64,000 nt of DNA, taken from the NCBI GenBank assembly GCA_037443705.1, contig JBBINV010000011.1, positions 1-64,000 of the forward strand, written 5' to 3'. The translations under genes and the position numbers were made by a program. The notes beneath the pieces are model-generated. The model had not been told where the DNA came from. It did no database searches and was given only the letters and a program-made list of their open reading frames with translations. The stretch is from 2-02-FULL-66-14 sp037443705. Lineage in GTDB: Bacteria > Pseudomonadota > Gammaproteobacteria > Burkholderiales > SG8-39. Of the stretch, positions 1 to 8,947 are shown one piece after another. Position 1 is the stretch's first letter. Every line of letters starts with the position of its first letter.

Positions 1-582
1 GGGCAGACCCGGAATCGCGGCCTGCGGCGCAGGCGCGGTGCCCGGCTGCGGCGCGGCCGCGGCAGGCTTTGCCGCGGCGACGTCGATCGCTTTTTCGCCC
101 GCGGGACGTGGCGGATTGGCGTTTACGAGCGGCGGCGCCGGGCGCAACTGGTACCAGAAATAGCCCACCGTGCCGAGAGCAAAAGCGCCGAGCACCCCGA
201 GCGTGATGTAGAAAGGCAGCCGGGGATTGGGCTCCTTCATCTTCGCCTCGAACACCTTGCGTGCGGCCGCGCGCTCCGAAGCCTGCGCCTCGGACGACGC
301 GGTCGCGCGCGGCGCTTCGCGGCGCTCGGCCGAAGGCGCGGGCTCCGCCTCGAGCGAAAGCGAGCCCTGCGCGGCCTTCACCTCCCCTCCGTGCGGCAGG
401 TCCTCGGTCAGGATCTCGAGCGGCTGCGAGATGTCGGGAAGCTCGGGCCGCGTCACCACATGCCGGGCCGCCTGTTCGCCCTCGCCCGCAGGCGGCTCGC
501 CCGCTTCGCCGCTCTTGGCGCGGCGCTGCGCCTCTTCCTTGGCGCGCTCGGCCTTCTTCAGCGCCTCGAGCAGAAGGCTCAT
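1..582 (-). CDS. MSHA/type IV pilus biogenesis protein, MshN-like (3' part outside window)
   Basis: Only the first 194 codons are present; the rest lies beyond base 1. The ATG at 582 overlaps nothing but follows the secretin stop by one base, so the two are translated together. The product begins MSLLLEALKKAE, a start typical of inner-membrane TPR proteins of MSHA-like pilus clusters. A charged, low-complexity cytoplasmic stretch (about residues 13-120) is followed by one membrane helix (about 122-145) and a Pro/Ala-rich periplasmic linker. The TPR part expected for MshN would lie outside the window, so the assignment rests on the N-terminus, topology and context (secretin and ExeA-type ATPase upstream). 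A GspB-like role is the main alternative. Confidence 0.7.
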   Translation of the reverse strand, partial: MSLLLEALKKAERAKEEAQRRAKSGEAGEPPAGEGEQAARHVVTRPELPDISQPLEILTEDLPHGGEVKAAQGSLSLEAEPAPSAERREAPRATASSEAQASERAAARKVFEAKMKEPNPRLPFYITLGVLGAFALGTVGYFWYQLRPAPPLVNANPPRPAGEKAIDVAAAKPAAAAPQPGTAPAPQAAIPGLP

Positions 583-583
583 G

Positions 584-2350
584 TCATTGCGGCGGGTATT
601 GTGCTTCCCGGCCCGGATTGGGCTTGGCGAAGAAGTCCTCGCCCGGCAGCATGCCGCGGAAGTCGCGGAAATCTCCCTCCACACTCGGATCGCGCAGCAC
701 CGTCGCACGCAGGAAGATCACAAGCTCGGTCTTGCGGGTCACGTCCTTGCGCTGGCTGGTGAGCGGACCGAGGATCGGGAGGTTGTGGATGCCGGGTATC
801 CCGTCGTCGGTGTTCTCGACCTGGTCCTGCATCAGGCCGCCGAGCACCGCGATCTGCCCGCTCTGGATGCGCAGGATCGAGTCGAGCTCGCGCGTCTCGA
901 AGACGGGAATCTGATTCGGGTTGGTGGCGGTGAGCGCGGGGTTCGGATCGTTCGCGAAGCCGACGCGGCGCCGGATCGTCGGCCGCACGTTGAGCACCAC
1001 GGTATCGGAATCGCTGATCTGCGGCAGAACGCTCATCATGAAGCCCTCGGCGGCGACGTTCGCCGTGGTCGTGAACGACGCTTGAACGGTGATCCCCCCC
1101 ACGCCGCCGCCCGCGATCGTGATCGGCTGGGTCGAGGGTGTGATCGTGAAGTAGACGATGTCGCGCGTCACGCGCAGCAGCGCCGTCTGGTTGTTGAGCA
1201 CGCTCACCTTCGGGCTGGAGAGCACCCGCACGTCGCCGAACGACTCGAGCAGCCGCACGGTCGCCTGGAACCCGATCGACGCGGTGGCGGCGTCGATGAT
1301 GAAGGCGCTGGTCGTGATCCCGGCCGGCGTTCCGGTGGTGCTCTGGCGCAGCGTCAGGCCGCTCGCGCCGCGACGCACCCTCGACCAGTCGATTCCGCGC
1401 TGGTATTCGTTGTTCAGCTGGACCTCGGCGATGGTCGCCTCGATCAGTACCTGGCGCTTGACGTTCGCGAGGACCTGGTCGAGAAATTCCTGCACCTTCT
1501 CGTGCTGGCGCGAGGTCGCGCGCACGAACAGCACGCCGCCCTCGCGGTTGCCGATGACCGAGGCCTGTTCGATGAACTCGATCGGCTGCTGCGCGGGCGT
1601 CGCCGCCGCGGCCCCCGGCGCGGTCGCGGGCTGGGGAGCGCCCGGTCCGGCCGGAGGCGGCGGTGCCGCCGCGGGCTGGGCGGCCACGGCCCCGGTGGTC
1701 TTCGGGATCACCTTGTCGGTCTCGCGCAGGATGTCCTTCACGTTCTGCACAATCGCGTCCCAGAGCTCGTTCTTCGAGACCACATCCACCACCGCGGTGG
1801 AGCCGGTTCCCTGGCCCGGGCTTCCCCCGGCGGCGCCCGTGCCGCCCGCGGCGAACTGCGTAGAGGAGGTCGACTGCATCTTGACGTTGCGGGATGCGCT
1901 TACGTATTCGACCCGGTAGGTGCGCAGGAACGGGGTATCGCGCATGACGATCAGGTTCTGGCCCTCGATCTCGTAGCGCATGTCCACCTGCCTGGCGATG
2001 CGATTGAGCAACTGCGGCAGCGTCTGGTCGATGGCGTTCAGGGTCACGGAGCCGGTGACGCCCGGGTGGATGTCGACATTGAGCTTCGCGTCGCGCGCGA
2101 GCGCGAACAAAAGGTCCTGTACGCGCACGTTGCTGACCACCACGCTGTAGGTCTCGGGCCGCTGCGCGGGCTTCGGCGCTGGCAGCACCGGCGCGACCTG
2201 CACCGGAGCAGGGATCACGCCCGCGGCACGCTCCGGCTCGGCGCGAATGTGCCCGGCGGCCGGCTTGATCGGCGCCTGCGAGCACCCGGCAAGCGTCAAC
2301 GCAAGAGTCGCGCTTGTTGCTGCCACCGCTTTCAGCCCAAACGCCTGCAC
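584..2350 (-). CDS. mshL: MSHA-type pilus secretin MshL, outer-membrane lipoprotein
   Basis: 588 residues with a GTG start preceded by a G-run. The signal peptide ends in a lipobox (LTLAGC, Cys23). A Pro-rich linker leads to a short secretin/STN-type domain (about 68-145) and N-domain-like sequence. A Gly/Pro/Ala-rich insert (about 165-260) precedes the C-terminal secretin beta-barrel (about 290-560), with the conserved VPVFETREL-like and GLMQD segments near the end. It should form the multimeric outer-membrane channel through which the pilus passes. It lies between the ExeA-type ATPase gene upstream and the MshN-like gene downstream. The 123-bp gap upstream holds an inverted repeat (2415-2421 with 2441-2447) but no clear promoter. 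Confidence 0.9.
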   Translation of the reverse strand: MQAFGLKAVAATSATLALTLAGCSQAPIKPAAGHIRAEPERAAGVIPAPVQVAPVLPAPKPAQRPETYSVVVSNVRVQDLLFALARDAKLNVDIHPGVTGSVTLNAIDQTLPQLLNRIARQVDMRYEIEGQNLIVMRDTPFLRTYRVEYVSASRNVKMQSTSSTQFAAGGTGAAGGSPGQGTGSTAVVDVVSKNELWDAIVQNVKDILRETDKVIPKTTGAVAAQPAAAPPPPAGPGAPQPATAPGAAAATPAQQPIEFIEQASVIGNREGGVLFVRATSRQHEKVQEFLDQVLANVKRQVLIEATIAEVQLNNEYQRGIDWSRVRRGASGLTLRQSTTGTPAGITTSAFIIDAATASIGFQATVRLLESFGDVRVLSSPKVSVLNNQTALLRVTRDIVYFTITPSTQPITIAGGGVGGITVQASFTTTANVAAEGFMMSVLPQISDSDTVVLNVRPTIRRRVGFANDPNPALTATNPNQIPVFETRELDSILRIQSGQIAVLGGLMQDQVENTDDGIPGIHNLPILGPLTSQRKDVTRKTELVIFLRATVLRDPSVEGDFRDFRGMLPGEDFFAKPNPGREAQYPPQ

Positions 2351-2473
2351 GCTGGAATCGCCCCCTTTGCGCGCAGAAGAATATCACGAACCGCGGATGA
2401 GGAAAGTCCGCTAACCGCCTGTCGCCGTGGAAAAAATTGTCAGGCGGCCATGCCCTTTCAGGCTTGCCTCGGC

Positions 2474-3910
2474 CTAGAGATCGCTGCGCAGCTCTCCGAA
2501 GGTGCGAAGAACCGTCTGAAACGCCCGCTGGTACTTCGGCGGGAGGCGGGACGCGGCTTCGGCCGCCGATTCGCGATCCGGATAGGCGCCGTAGACCACG
2601 CGGATGCGATAGCGCGACCCGGCGCGGATCGGGATCACGTAGAGGTGCTCGAGCGGCACGAGGTCCCGCGCCCGGATGAGAAACCGCTCCATCCTTGCCG
2701 GATCGCTGTTCTCGGTGAGGAACAGCTCGATGCTGTAGCGCTCTACGGCTTCCGTCTGCAGCCGTTCGCGAGCCGCGGCGATGCGCTCGCGAAGCAGCTT
2801 GTTCGCGCCCGCCGCGTACCCCGCGAGGCGCCTGAGCTGATCGGGCGCGAGCTGCGGGGGCGGTGGCTCCGGCGGTGCCGGGGGCGGCGCGGGCTCCTCC
2901 TTGATCTGAATCGGGGGTTCGGGCGCAGGCGGCGGAACCTCGGGGGCCTTTGGCGCAGGCGCGTGCGCGATGGGCGCCGCAGGCGCCGGCGCGGGGGCCT
3001 CCTCCTGCAGCCACCACAGCGCCGCGGCGCCGAGCAGGGCGCCGCCCGCGAACGCTGCGGCCGCCGCAGCCGTCCAGCGAAGGCGCCCCGATCCGCCGGC
3101 CACGGGCGTGAATTCCGAGTCTCTGATCGCGGCGCGAACCTCGCGCGGCGTCACCGCGTGGCTGTTCTCGGTGAATGCGGAGAGCAGGGACTTGTCGGCG
3201 AGGATGTTGATCCGGCGCGTGAGCCCGCCGGAAGCGCGGGCGATCCGCGCGACGGCCTTGGCGGAGAACACATCCGGACCGCGATAGCCCGCCGCGCGCA
3301 TGCGAAACGAGAGGTAGGTCGCGACCTCGGCCTCGGTAAGCGGCCGCATGCGGAAGTTGTGGGTGATGCGGTCCTTGAGCTGCCTCAGCCCCGGCTTCGC
3401 GAGCGCCTCGTCGAGCTCGGGCTGGCCGAAAAGCACCATCTGGAGCAGCTTGTGGCGCCCCGACTCGAGGTTGGAGAGCAGCCGCACCTCCTCGAGGGTC
3501 TCCTCCGGCATCGCGTGCGCCTCGTCGATCAGGACGACCACGCGCCGCCCCGTCCCGTAGAGCCGGATCAGGTGGTCCTGGAGCTCGCGCAGGACCTGCG
3601 AAAGGCGGCTGTGACGGAACTCGAGCTTCAGCTCCTCGGCGATCGCGTAGAGGATCTCGTCGCGCGAGTACGACGGGTTGGCCAGGAAAACCGTCTCGAC
3701 CTGCGCGGGCAGGCGCTCGATCAGGACGCGGCAGAGCATGGTCTTGCCGCTGCCGACCTCGCCGCTCACCTTGACGATGCCTTCCTCGTGAAGGATCGCG
3801 TACACGAGCGCCTCGAGCGTCGCGCCGCGGTCGGCGCCGTCGAAGAAGAAATCCGTGTGCGGCGTGATGCGGAACGGCGGCTCGGCGAGCCCGAAGTGCT
3901 CGAGGTACAT
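2474..3910 (-). CDS. mshM: ExeA/MshM-type AAA+ ATPase with C-terminal periplasmic domain
   Basis: 478 residues. The N-terminal AAA+ domain carries Walker A GEVGSGKT (residues 50-57) and Walker B VVVLIDEAH (124-132). A membrane helix spans about 277-301, followed by a Pro/Ala-rich linker and a C-terminal SPOR-like alpha/beta region (about 425-478). The opening residues MYLEHFGLAEPPF are characteristic of ExeA/GspA and MshM proteins, which couple ATP hydrolysis to secretin assembly or peptidoglycan remodelling for pilus passage. It sits between a sigma-54 response regulator and mshL on the same strand, which supports a pilus role. An alternative family is the PEP-CTERM-associated ExeA ATPase, but no PEP-CTERM genes are visible here. 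Confidence 0.85.
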   Translation of the reverse strand: MYLEHFGLAEPPFRITPHTDFFFDGADRGATLEALVYAILHEEGIVKVSGEVGSGKTMLCRVLIERLPAQVETVFLANPSYSRDEILYAIAEELKLEFRHSRLSQVLRELQDHLIRLYGTGRRVVVLIDEAHAMPEETLEEVRLLSNLESGRHKLLQMVLFGQPELDEALAKPGLRQLKDRITHNFRMRPLTEAEVATYLSFRMRAAGYRGPDVFSAKAVARIARASGGLTRRINILADKSLLSAFTENSHAVTPREVRAAIRDSEFTPVAGGSGRLRWTAAAAAAFAGGALLGAAALWWLQEEAPAPAPAAPIAHAPAPKAPEVPPPAPEPPIQIKEEPAPPPAPPEPPPPQLAPDQLRRLAGYAAGANKLLRERIAAARERLQTEAVERYSIELFLTENSDPARMERFLIRARDLVPLEHLYVIPIRAGSRYRIRVVYGAYPDRESAAEAASRLPPKYQRAFQTVLRTFGELRSDL

Positions 3911-3916
3911 GGGCCG

Positions 3917-5353
3917 TTACTTTTCCTCCCCGGTGTGCATTCGGCTATAGAGGGTCGTGCGGTTCACTCCGAGCAGCTTCGCCGCCTGGCTGACGTTGCC
4001 GCGCGTGAGGCGCAGCGCCGCCTCGATGTAGCCGCGCTCGAGCGCGCGCAGCATTTCGTCGAGGTTCACGCCGCGGCCGCGCTCCAGCTCCAGGTGCCTG
4101 AGCGCCCGCTCAACGACGTCGGCCTCCCCCGCGGAGCCTTCGGCGGCGGGTGCCTCGAGATCGAGCTCGGGCTCGAGCTCGGCCGCCGACAGCCGCTGCC
4201 CGGCGTACTTCGTCGTGAGCCGGATCACGATGTTGCGCAGCTCGCGCACGTTCCCGGGAAACGGATAGGCAAGCCAGCGCCGCTCCGCCGACTCGTCGAG
4301 GGTGAAGGGTTGCACCCCCTGCTGATCGGCGTACAGGCGCCGGAAGTGCTCGAGCAGCAGCAGCCGGTCTCCCTCCATCTCGCGCAGCGGCGGCACGGCG
4401 AGCGTGAACACCGAGAGCCGGTGGTAGAGGTCGGCGCGAAAGCGCCCCAGCCGCACCTCGCGCCGGAGGTCCCGGTTGGTCGCCGCGACGACGCGCGCGC
4501 GCGAAAAGCGCCGCTGCGTCTCGCCGACGCGCTGGTATTCGCCGTTCTCGAGCACGCGCAGGAGCTTCGCCTGCATTTCGAGCGGCAGCTCGCCGATCTC
4601 GTCGAGGAACAGGGTCCCGTCGTGTGCCTCCTCGAAGTAGCCGGCCTTGTTCGCGGCCGCGCCGGTGAAGGCGCCCTTCACGTAGCCGAACAGGGTCGGC
4701 TCTACGAGCGTCGGCGCGATGGCGGCGCAGTTGAGCGCAAGGCAAGGGCGCGCGGCGCGCGCCGAGAGCCGGTGCAGGCTCTTCGCCACGAGCTCCTTGC
4801 CGCTGCCCGACTCGCCCTCGATCAGCACCGGAAAGGGCGAGTCGGCGAACTGTGCGAGCTGACTCTTCAGCCTGGCCAGCGCCGCGCTGCCTCCGATGAG
4901 GTCCTCCGGCCCCCCCGCGCGCCGCAGCTCGGCTTCGCGCATCGCGAGCGCGCGCTCGAGCGTACGCGTGAGCGTCGCCGGGTCGCAGGGCTTGGCGATG
5001 AACTCGGCGGCGCCGAGCGCGCGGGCATGGCGCGCGTGCACGGCGTCGCTCTGTCCCGAGAGCACGAAAATGCGCATGCCGGGCGAGTGCGCCAGCAGGT
5101 CGCCGATCAGCTGGAAGCCCTCGTCGGGCGCGTGCGGGGTCGGCGGCAGGCCCAGGTCGACGAGCGCGAGCTGGGGCGGCTCGCCGAGCTGGCGAAGGAG
5201 CTCCACCGCGTGGCGCCGCGATTCGCACACGTGCACCTCGAAGCTCGCGCCGAGCGCGAACCGGAGCGTGTCGCCGATCAGCGGATCGTCGTCGACGATC
5301 AGAAGGCCGGGCCGGGCTTCAGTGCCCTGCGGGAGGCTGGTCGCCATCGTCAC
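3917..5353 (-). CDS. Sigma-54-dependent response regulator (REC-AAA+-Fis)
   Basis: 478 residues. The receiver domain has an acidic pocket (DDD at 21-23), phospho-acceptor Asp66 and Lys121. The AAA+ sigma-54 domain has Walker A GESGSGKE (180-187), the sigma-54 contact loop GAFTGA (227-232) and Walker B LFLDEIGE. A Fis-type helix-turn-helix lies at about 435-473. It is therefore an NtrC-class activator with all motifs intact. The start overlaps the 3' end of the ABC ATPase gene by 35 bp; a second ATG two codons later is equally possible. Only 6 bp separate its stop from mshM, so it is probably cotranscribed and may control pilus genes. No partner histidine kinase is in the window. Confidence 0.88.
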   Translation of the reverse strand: MTMATSLPQGTEARPGLLIVDDDPLIGDTLRFALGASFEVHVCESRRHAVELLRQLGEPPQLALVDLGLPPTPHAPDEGFQLIGDLLAHSPGMRIFVLSGQSDAVHARHARALGAAEFIAKPCDPATLTRTLERALAMREAELRRAGGPEDLIGGSAALARLKSQLAQFADSPFPVLIEGESGSGKELVAKSLHRLSARAARPCLALNCAAIAPTLVEPTLFGYVKGAFTGAAANKAGYFEEAHDGTLFLDEIGELPLEMQAKLLRVLENGEYQRVGETQRRFSRARVVAATNRDLRREVRLGRFRADLYHRLSVFTLAVPPLREMEGDRLLLLEHFRRLYADQQGVQPFTLDESAERRWLAYPFPGNVRELRNIVIRLTTKYAGQRLSAAELEPELDLEAPAAEGSAGEADVVERALRHLELERGRGVNLDEMLRALERGYIEAALRLTRGNVSQAAKLLGVNRTTLYSRMHTGEEK

Positions 5354-6074
5354 GGATGCACTTGAGGAACGCGCGCTCCAGCAGCGGCTCGCCGGTGCGC
5401 GCGCACAGCTCCTGCGGCGCGCCGCAGAAGCGCAGCTTCCCGCGGTCGATCACCGCCACGGTGCCGCACAGCTCCTCGACGTCCGCGAGCACGTGCGAGG
5501 TGAACAAGAGCGCCGCGCCGCCGCGGTTGAGGCGCGCGAGGACGTTCTTCACCGCGACGCGGCCCGCCGGGTCGAGCCCGCTCATCGGCTCGTCGAGCAC
5601 GTACAGGTCGCGCTCGACCAGGAAGCAGGCGGCCAGCCCCAGCTTCTGCGTCATGCCCTTGGAGAGCTGGCGCACGGGGCGCTCGAGCACGCCCGGCTCG
5701 AGCTCGAGCTCGGCGAGCTGCCGCTCGACGCCGCCGCGCTCGAAGCGGCCGCCCGCGAGCGTGAGCATCAGCTCCAGGAACTCGCGCCCGAGCAGGTAGT
5801 ACGGCGGCGCGAAGCTCTCCGGGACGTAGGCAAGCCGCCGGCGCGAGCGCGGCTCGCCGTTCGGGACCCCGAAGATCTCCACCCGCCCGCCGTCGGCGCC
5901 GCATAGGTCCAGGGCGCATTTGATGAGCGTGGTCTTGCCGGCGCCGTTCGCACCCACCAGGGCAACCGCCGCCCCGGGCACCACCTCGAGATCGATGCCC
6001 TCGAGCACGCGGCGCCTGCCGAAGCGCTTGGAGAGCGCTTCGACCCGCAATGCGACGACTCCGGCGGCATCCAT
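5319..6074 (-). CDS. Orphan ABC transporter ATP-binding protein (CcmA/NatA type)
   Basis: 251 residues with Walker A GANGAGKT (41-48), signature LSKGM (137-141), Walker B LYVLDEP (157-163) and switch His in TSHV. This is the ABC-2 exporter ATPase pattern. No permease gene follows; the next gene is a response regulator whose start overlaps this one, so the membrane partner must be encoded elsewhere, or the protein has a non-transport role. It is divergent from mlaF across a 42-bp gap, with a TATAAT-like element readable in both directions. The substrate cannot be told from sequence. Confidence 0.8.
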   Translation of the reverse strand: MDAAGVVALRVEALSKRFGRRRVLEGIDLEVVPGAAVALVGANGAGKTTLIKCALDLCGADGGRVEIFGVPNGEPRSRRRLAYVPESFAPPYYLLGREFLELMLTLAGGRFERGGVERQLAELELEPGVLERPVRQLSKGMTQKLGLAACFLVERDLYVLDEPMSGLDPAGRVAVKNVLARLNRGGAALLFTSHVLADVEELCGTVAVIDRGKLRFCGAPQELCARTGEPLLERAFLKCIRDDGDQPPAGH

Positions 6075-6082
6075 CCCTCAAC

Positions 6083-6088
6083 TATAAT
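6083..6088 (+). promoter_or_regulatory. Putative -10 element (TATAAT) before mlaF
   Basis: A consensus TATAAT lies 29 bp before the TTG start of mlaF, inside the only 42-bp divergent gap between the ABC ATPase gene and the mla operon. No good -35 hexamer is visible at 16-18 bp. On the other strand the same bases read TATAGT, so a shared bidirectional promoter is possible. Confidence 0.4.
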
Positions 6089-6116
6089 CTGCGCTTTCGT
6101 CCGGATCGAATTCTCC

Positions 6117-6929
6117 TTGGCCGGTACCGACATCGTCGAGATCGACAACGTCTCGTTCGGCTACGACGCCGCGCGGCCGGTCCTGCACGGCATCCGCATG
6201 CGCATTCCCCGCGGCAAGGTGGTCGGGATCATGGGCCAGTCGGGCTGTGGCAAGACGACGCTGCTCAGGATCATCGGTGGCGCGCAGCGACCAGGCGCCG
6301 GGCTCGCGCGCGTGCTCGGGACGCGCATCGACGGATTGACGAGCGCCGGGCTCTATGCCCTGCGGCGCCGGATGGGGATGCTGTTCCAGTTCGGGGCGCT
6401 TTTCACGGACATGTCGGTGTTCGACAACGTGGCGTTTCCTCTTCGCGAGCATACCCGGCTCCCGGAGGACCTGATTGCGGATCTCGTGCTGATGAAGCTC
6501 GAGGCCGTGGGCTTGCGCGGCGCCGCCCGGCTGATGCCCTCGGAGCTCTCCGGCGGCATGGCGCGGCGCGTGGCGCTCGCGCGCGCGATCGCGCTCGACC
6601 CGCAGCTGATCCTGTACGACGAGCCGTTCACGGCGCTCGACCCGATCTCGCTCGGGGCGGTCGCGCGGCTGATCCGGCTCCTCAACGATTCGCTCGGCGC
6701 GACCTCGATCGTGGTCACGCACGACGTCGCCGAGACGCTGCCGTTCGTCGACTACGTCTACTTCATGGCCGACGGGCGGGTCGTCGCCGAAGGCCCGCCG
6801 CGCGAGGTGACCGGATCGCCGGTCCCGTTCGTCGGTCAGTTCGTGCACGGCCGGCTCGACGGCCCGGTCCCGTTCCACTATCCCGCGCCGAGCTACGGCG
6901 CGGATCTCGAGCTGGGCGCGGCTGGCTGA
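6117..6929 (+). CDS. mlaF: Phospholipid ABC transporter ATP-binding protein MlaF
   Basis: 270 residues from a TTG start; no ATG or GTG lies closer to the conserved VEIDNVSFGY motif. Walker A is GQSGCGKT (40-47), the Q-loop glutamine is at 91, the signature LSGGM is at 144-148 and the Walker B region is LILYDEP. The GMARR after the signature and the MlaE neighbour mark it as the Mla ATPase, which drives phospholipid exchange between inner membrane and periplasm to keep the outer membrane asymmetric. It is first in a six-gene mla operon (F-E-D-A-C-B) with gaps of 1 bp or 4-bp overlaps. Confidence 0.93.
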   Translation: MAGTDIVEIDNVSFGYDAARPVLHGIRMRIPRGKVVGIMGQSGCGKTTLLRIIGGAQRPGAGLARVLGTRIDGLTSAGLYALRRRMGMLFQFGALFTDMSVFDNVAFPLREHTRLPEDLIADLVLMKLEAVGLRGAARLMPSELSGGMARRVALARAIALDPQLILYDEPFTALDPISLGAVARLIRLLNDSLGATSIVVTHDVAETLPFVDYVYFMADGRVVAEGPPREVTGSPVPFVGQFVHGRLDGPVPFHYPAPSYGADLELGAAG

Positions 6930-6930
6930 C

Positions 6931-7734
6931 ATGCTGATCGCGATCCGGGACATCCTGGGGAAGCTCGGGGGGGCGCTCACCTCGCGCATCTGGCGCCTGG
7001 GATTCGCGGGCCGCTTCTTCGTCTACATGCTGCTGCACTCGGGCACGGCGCTCGGCCGCTTCGGGCTGACCATCCGCGAGATCTATTTCGCGGGCGTGCT
7101 CTCGCTCATCATCATTCTGGTGTCCGGCATGTTCGTCGGCATGGTCCTCGCGCTGCAGGGCTACGAGACGCTGCAGCGCTACGGCTCGTCGGAGGCGCTG
7201 GGGATCCTCGTGGCGCTGTCGCTCGTGCGCGAGCTCGGGCCGGTGGTCGCGGGCCTGCTGTTCGCCAGCCGCGCCGGCAGCGCGATCACCGCCGAGATCG
7301 GCCTGATGAAGGCCACCGAGCAGATCGCCGCCATGGAGATGATGGCGGTGGACCCGATCGCGCGGGTGATCGCGCCGCGCTTCTGGGCCGGCGTGATCTC
7401 GATGCCGCTGCTCGCGGCGCTGTTTTCGGCCATGGGCATCTTCGGCGGCTACCTCGTCGGGGTACAGCTGATCGGCGTCGACGAGGGCGCCTTCTGGTCG
7501 CAGATGCAGGCCGCGGTTGACGTGCGCGAGGACATCATGAACGGCGTCATCAAGAGCGTCGTGTTCGGCGTCGCCGTCACCTGGATCGCGGTGTTCGAGG
7601 GCTACGACGCCCAGCCGACCGCCGAAGGGGTCTCGAGCGCGACGACGCGCACCGTGGTCACTTCGTCGCTCGCGATCCTGGCGCTCGATTTCGTGCTCAC
7701 CGCGCTCATGTTCACCGGAGGAAACGCAAGATGA
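6931..7734 (+). CDS. mlaE: Phospholipid ABC transporter permease MlaE
   Basis: 267 residues, length and pattern typical of MlaE. An amphipathic N-terminus is followed by membrane helices at about 45-75, 90-120, 150-180, 200-225 and 240-262. The conserved LVRELGPVVAGLLFASRAGSA-type block of the MlaE/TTG2B family is at about 93-115 (only part quoted here). It forms the dimeric inner-membrane core with MlaF and MlaD. Its ATG is one base after the mlaF stop, and its own end overlaps mlaD by 4 bp. Confidence 0.94.
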   Translation: MLIAIRDILGKLGGALTSRIWRLGFAGRFFVYMLLHSGTALGRFGLTIREIYFAGVLSLIIILVSGMFVGMVLALQGYETLQRYGSSEALGILVALSLVRELGPVVAGLLFASRAGSAITAEIGLMKATEQIAAMEMMAVDPIARVIAPRFWAGVISMPLLAALFSAMGIFGGYLVGVQLIGVDEGAFWSQMQAAVDVREDIMNGVIKSVVFGVAVTWIAVFEGYDAQPTAEGVSSATTRTVVTSSLAILALDFVLTALMFTGGNAR

Positions 7735-8210
7735 CTCGCGCCACCATCGACGTCTGGGTCGGGCTGTTCGTCGCCGCGGGCTTCGCGGGGCTGCTGTTCC
7801 TCGCCCTCAAGGTGGGGAACCTCGCGTCGTTCTCGACCGCGCAGACGTATCAGGTTCAGGCCAAGTTTGCTAACATTGGCGGCCTCAAGATCCGGGCGCC
7901 GGTCAAGAGCGCGGGCGTGGTGGTGGGTCGGGTGTCGGAGATCCGCTTCGACAACGAGAGCTACGAGGCGATCGTGACCTTCAACCTCGACGCCCGGTAC
8001 CAGTTTCCGCGCGACACCGCCGCCAAGATTCTCACCTCGGGGTTGCTCGGCGAGCAGTACGTGGGGCTGGAAGCGGGCGGCGACGGCGTGATGCTGAAGG
8101 GCGGCGACCGGCTGCGCCTGACCCAGTCGGCGGTGGTGCTGGAAAACCTGATCAGCCAGTTCCTTTTCAACAAGGCGGCTGAGGAGAAGAACGGGAAGGA
8201 CGGCAAGTGA
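7731..8210 (+). CDS. mlaD: Mla pathway MCE-domain protein MlaD
   Basis: 159 residues: a short cytoplasmic N-terminus, one membrane anchor (about 8-28) and one MCE domain (about 38-118) containing the KSAGVVVGRV and SGLLGEQYVGLE blocks. It ends in a helix (LENLISQFLFNK) and a Lys-rich tail. MlaD forms the hexameric lipid-binding ring on MlaE that passes phospholipid to or from MlaC. It overlaps mlaE and mlaA by 4 bp each, which indicates translational coupling. Confidence 0.94.
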   Translation: MTRATIDVWVGLFVAAGFAGLLFLALKVGNLASFSTAQTYQVQAKFANIGGLKIRAPVKSAGVVVGRVSEIRFDNESYEAIVTFNLDARYQFPRDTAAKILTSGLLGEQYVGLEAGGDGVMLKGGDRLRLTQSAVVLENLISQFLFNKAAEEKNGKDGK

Positions 8211-8947
8211 TGCAGCGCTGGGCGAGGAGGCTGATCGTCACGGCTGCGCTCGCAGGGGCGGCCGGGTGCGCCACGACCAACGGCGCCGATCCGCGCGACC
8301 CCCTGGAGGGGTTCAATCGCTCGATGTACGCGTTCAACGAGGCGTTCGACGACGCGATCGGCAAACCCGTGGCGACCGCCTACAAGAACGTCCTGCCCGA
8401 CCCGGTGCGCGACTGGGTGCGCAACTTCTTCGCCAACCTGGCGGACCTTTTCATCGGCGTTAACAATCTTTTGCAGGGCAAGCCCGCCGATGCGGTGACC
8501 GACTGGGCGCGCTTTGCGTTCAATTCCACGATCGGAATCTTGGGAATCAACGACGTCGCCTCCGAGATGGGGCTCGAGAAGCACAACGAGGACTTCGGCC
8601 AGACCTTCGGCCGGTGGGGAGCGGGCACCGGCGCGTACATCGTCTGGCCGTTCATCGGCTCGAGCACGGTCCGCGATACCGCGGGGCTCGTGCTCGACTG
8701 GAGCTTCGACCCGGTGCGGCGCCACGAGCCGAAGGACCCGCGCTACTTCATGATCGGGCTTCGCGCGGTGAGTACGCGTGCCGAGCTGCTGGACGCGAGC
8801 CGCATCCTCGAGGAGGCGGCGCTCGACAAGTACGTGTTCCAGCGCGATGCGTTCCTGCAGCGCCGCCGCGGCCTCGTTTACGACGGCAACCCGCCACGCG
8901 AGCCCGAGTCGCGCCGGCGCGATGAGCCGCGCGCCGCCGTCCGGTGA
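8207..8947 (+). CDS. mlaA: Outer-membrane lipoprotein MlaA (VacJ)
   Basis: 246 residues. The signal peptide ends in AAGC with lipidated Cys20. The VacJ domain follows, with DPLEGFNRSMYAFNE near residue 30 and the FGRWGAGTGAYIVWPFIG-like core near 135-150. MlaA removes mislocalised phospholipids from the outer leaflet and hands them to MlaC. In Betaproteobacteria mlaA usually sits inside the mla operon, as here, and not at a separate locus. The Arg-rich tail after about residue 225 is poorly conserved. It overlaps mlaC by 4 bp (GTGA). Confidence 0.93.
   Translation: MMQRWARRLIVTAALAGAAGCATTNGADPRDPLEGFNRSMYAFNEAFDDAIGKPVATAYKNVLPDPVRDWVRNFFANLADLFIGVNNLLQGKPADAVTDWARFAFNSTIGILGINDVASEMGLEKHNEDFGQTFGRWGAGTGAYIVWPFIGSSTVRDTAGLVLDWSFDPVRRHEPKDPRYFMIGLRAVSTRAELLDASRILEEAALDKYVFQRDAFLQRRRGLVYDGNPPREPESRRRDEPRAAVR

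Noticed and set aside
2415..2447. Terminator between mshM and mshL
   Set aside because: The 7-bp inverted repeat has its A/T run inside the loop and not after the stem, so it is not a standard terminator; the genes look cotranscribed.
227..5365. A 1712-codon open frame on the plus strand
   Set aside because: It runs antisense to four well-recognised genes (mshL, mshM, the response regulator and part of the MshN-like gene). Its translation is Arg/Ala/Gly-rich without any domain, as expected for a shadow frame in GC-rich DNA.
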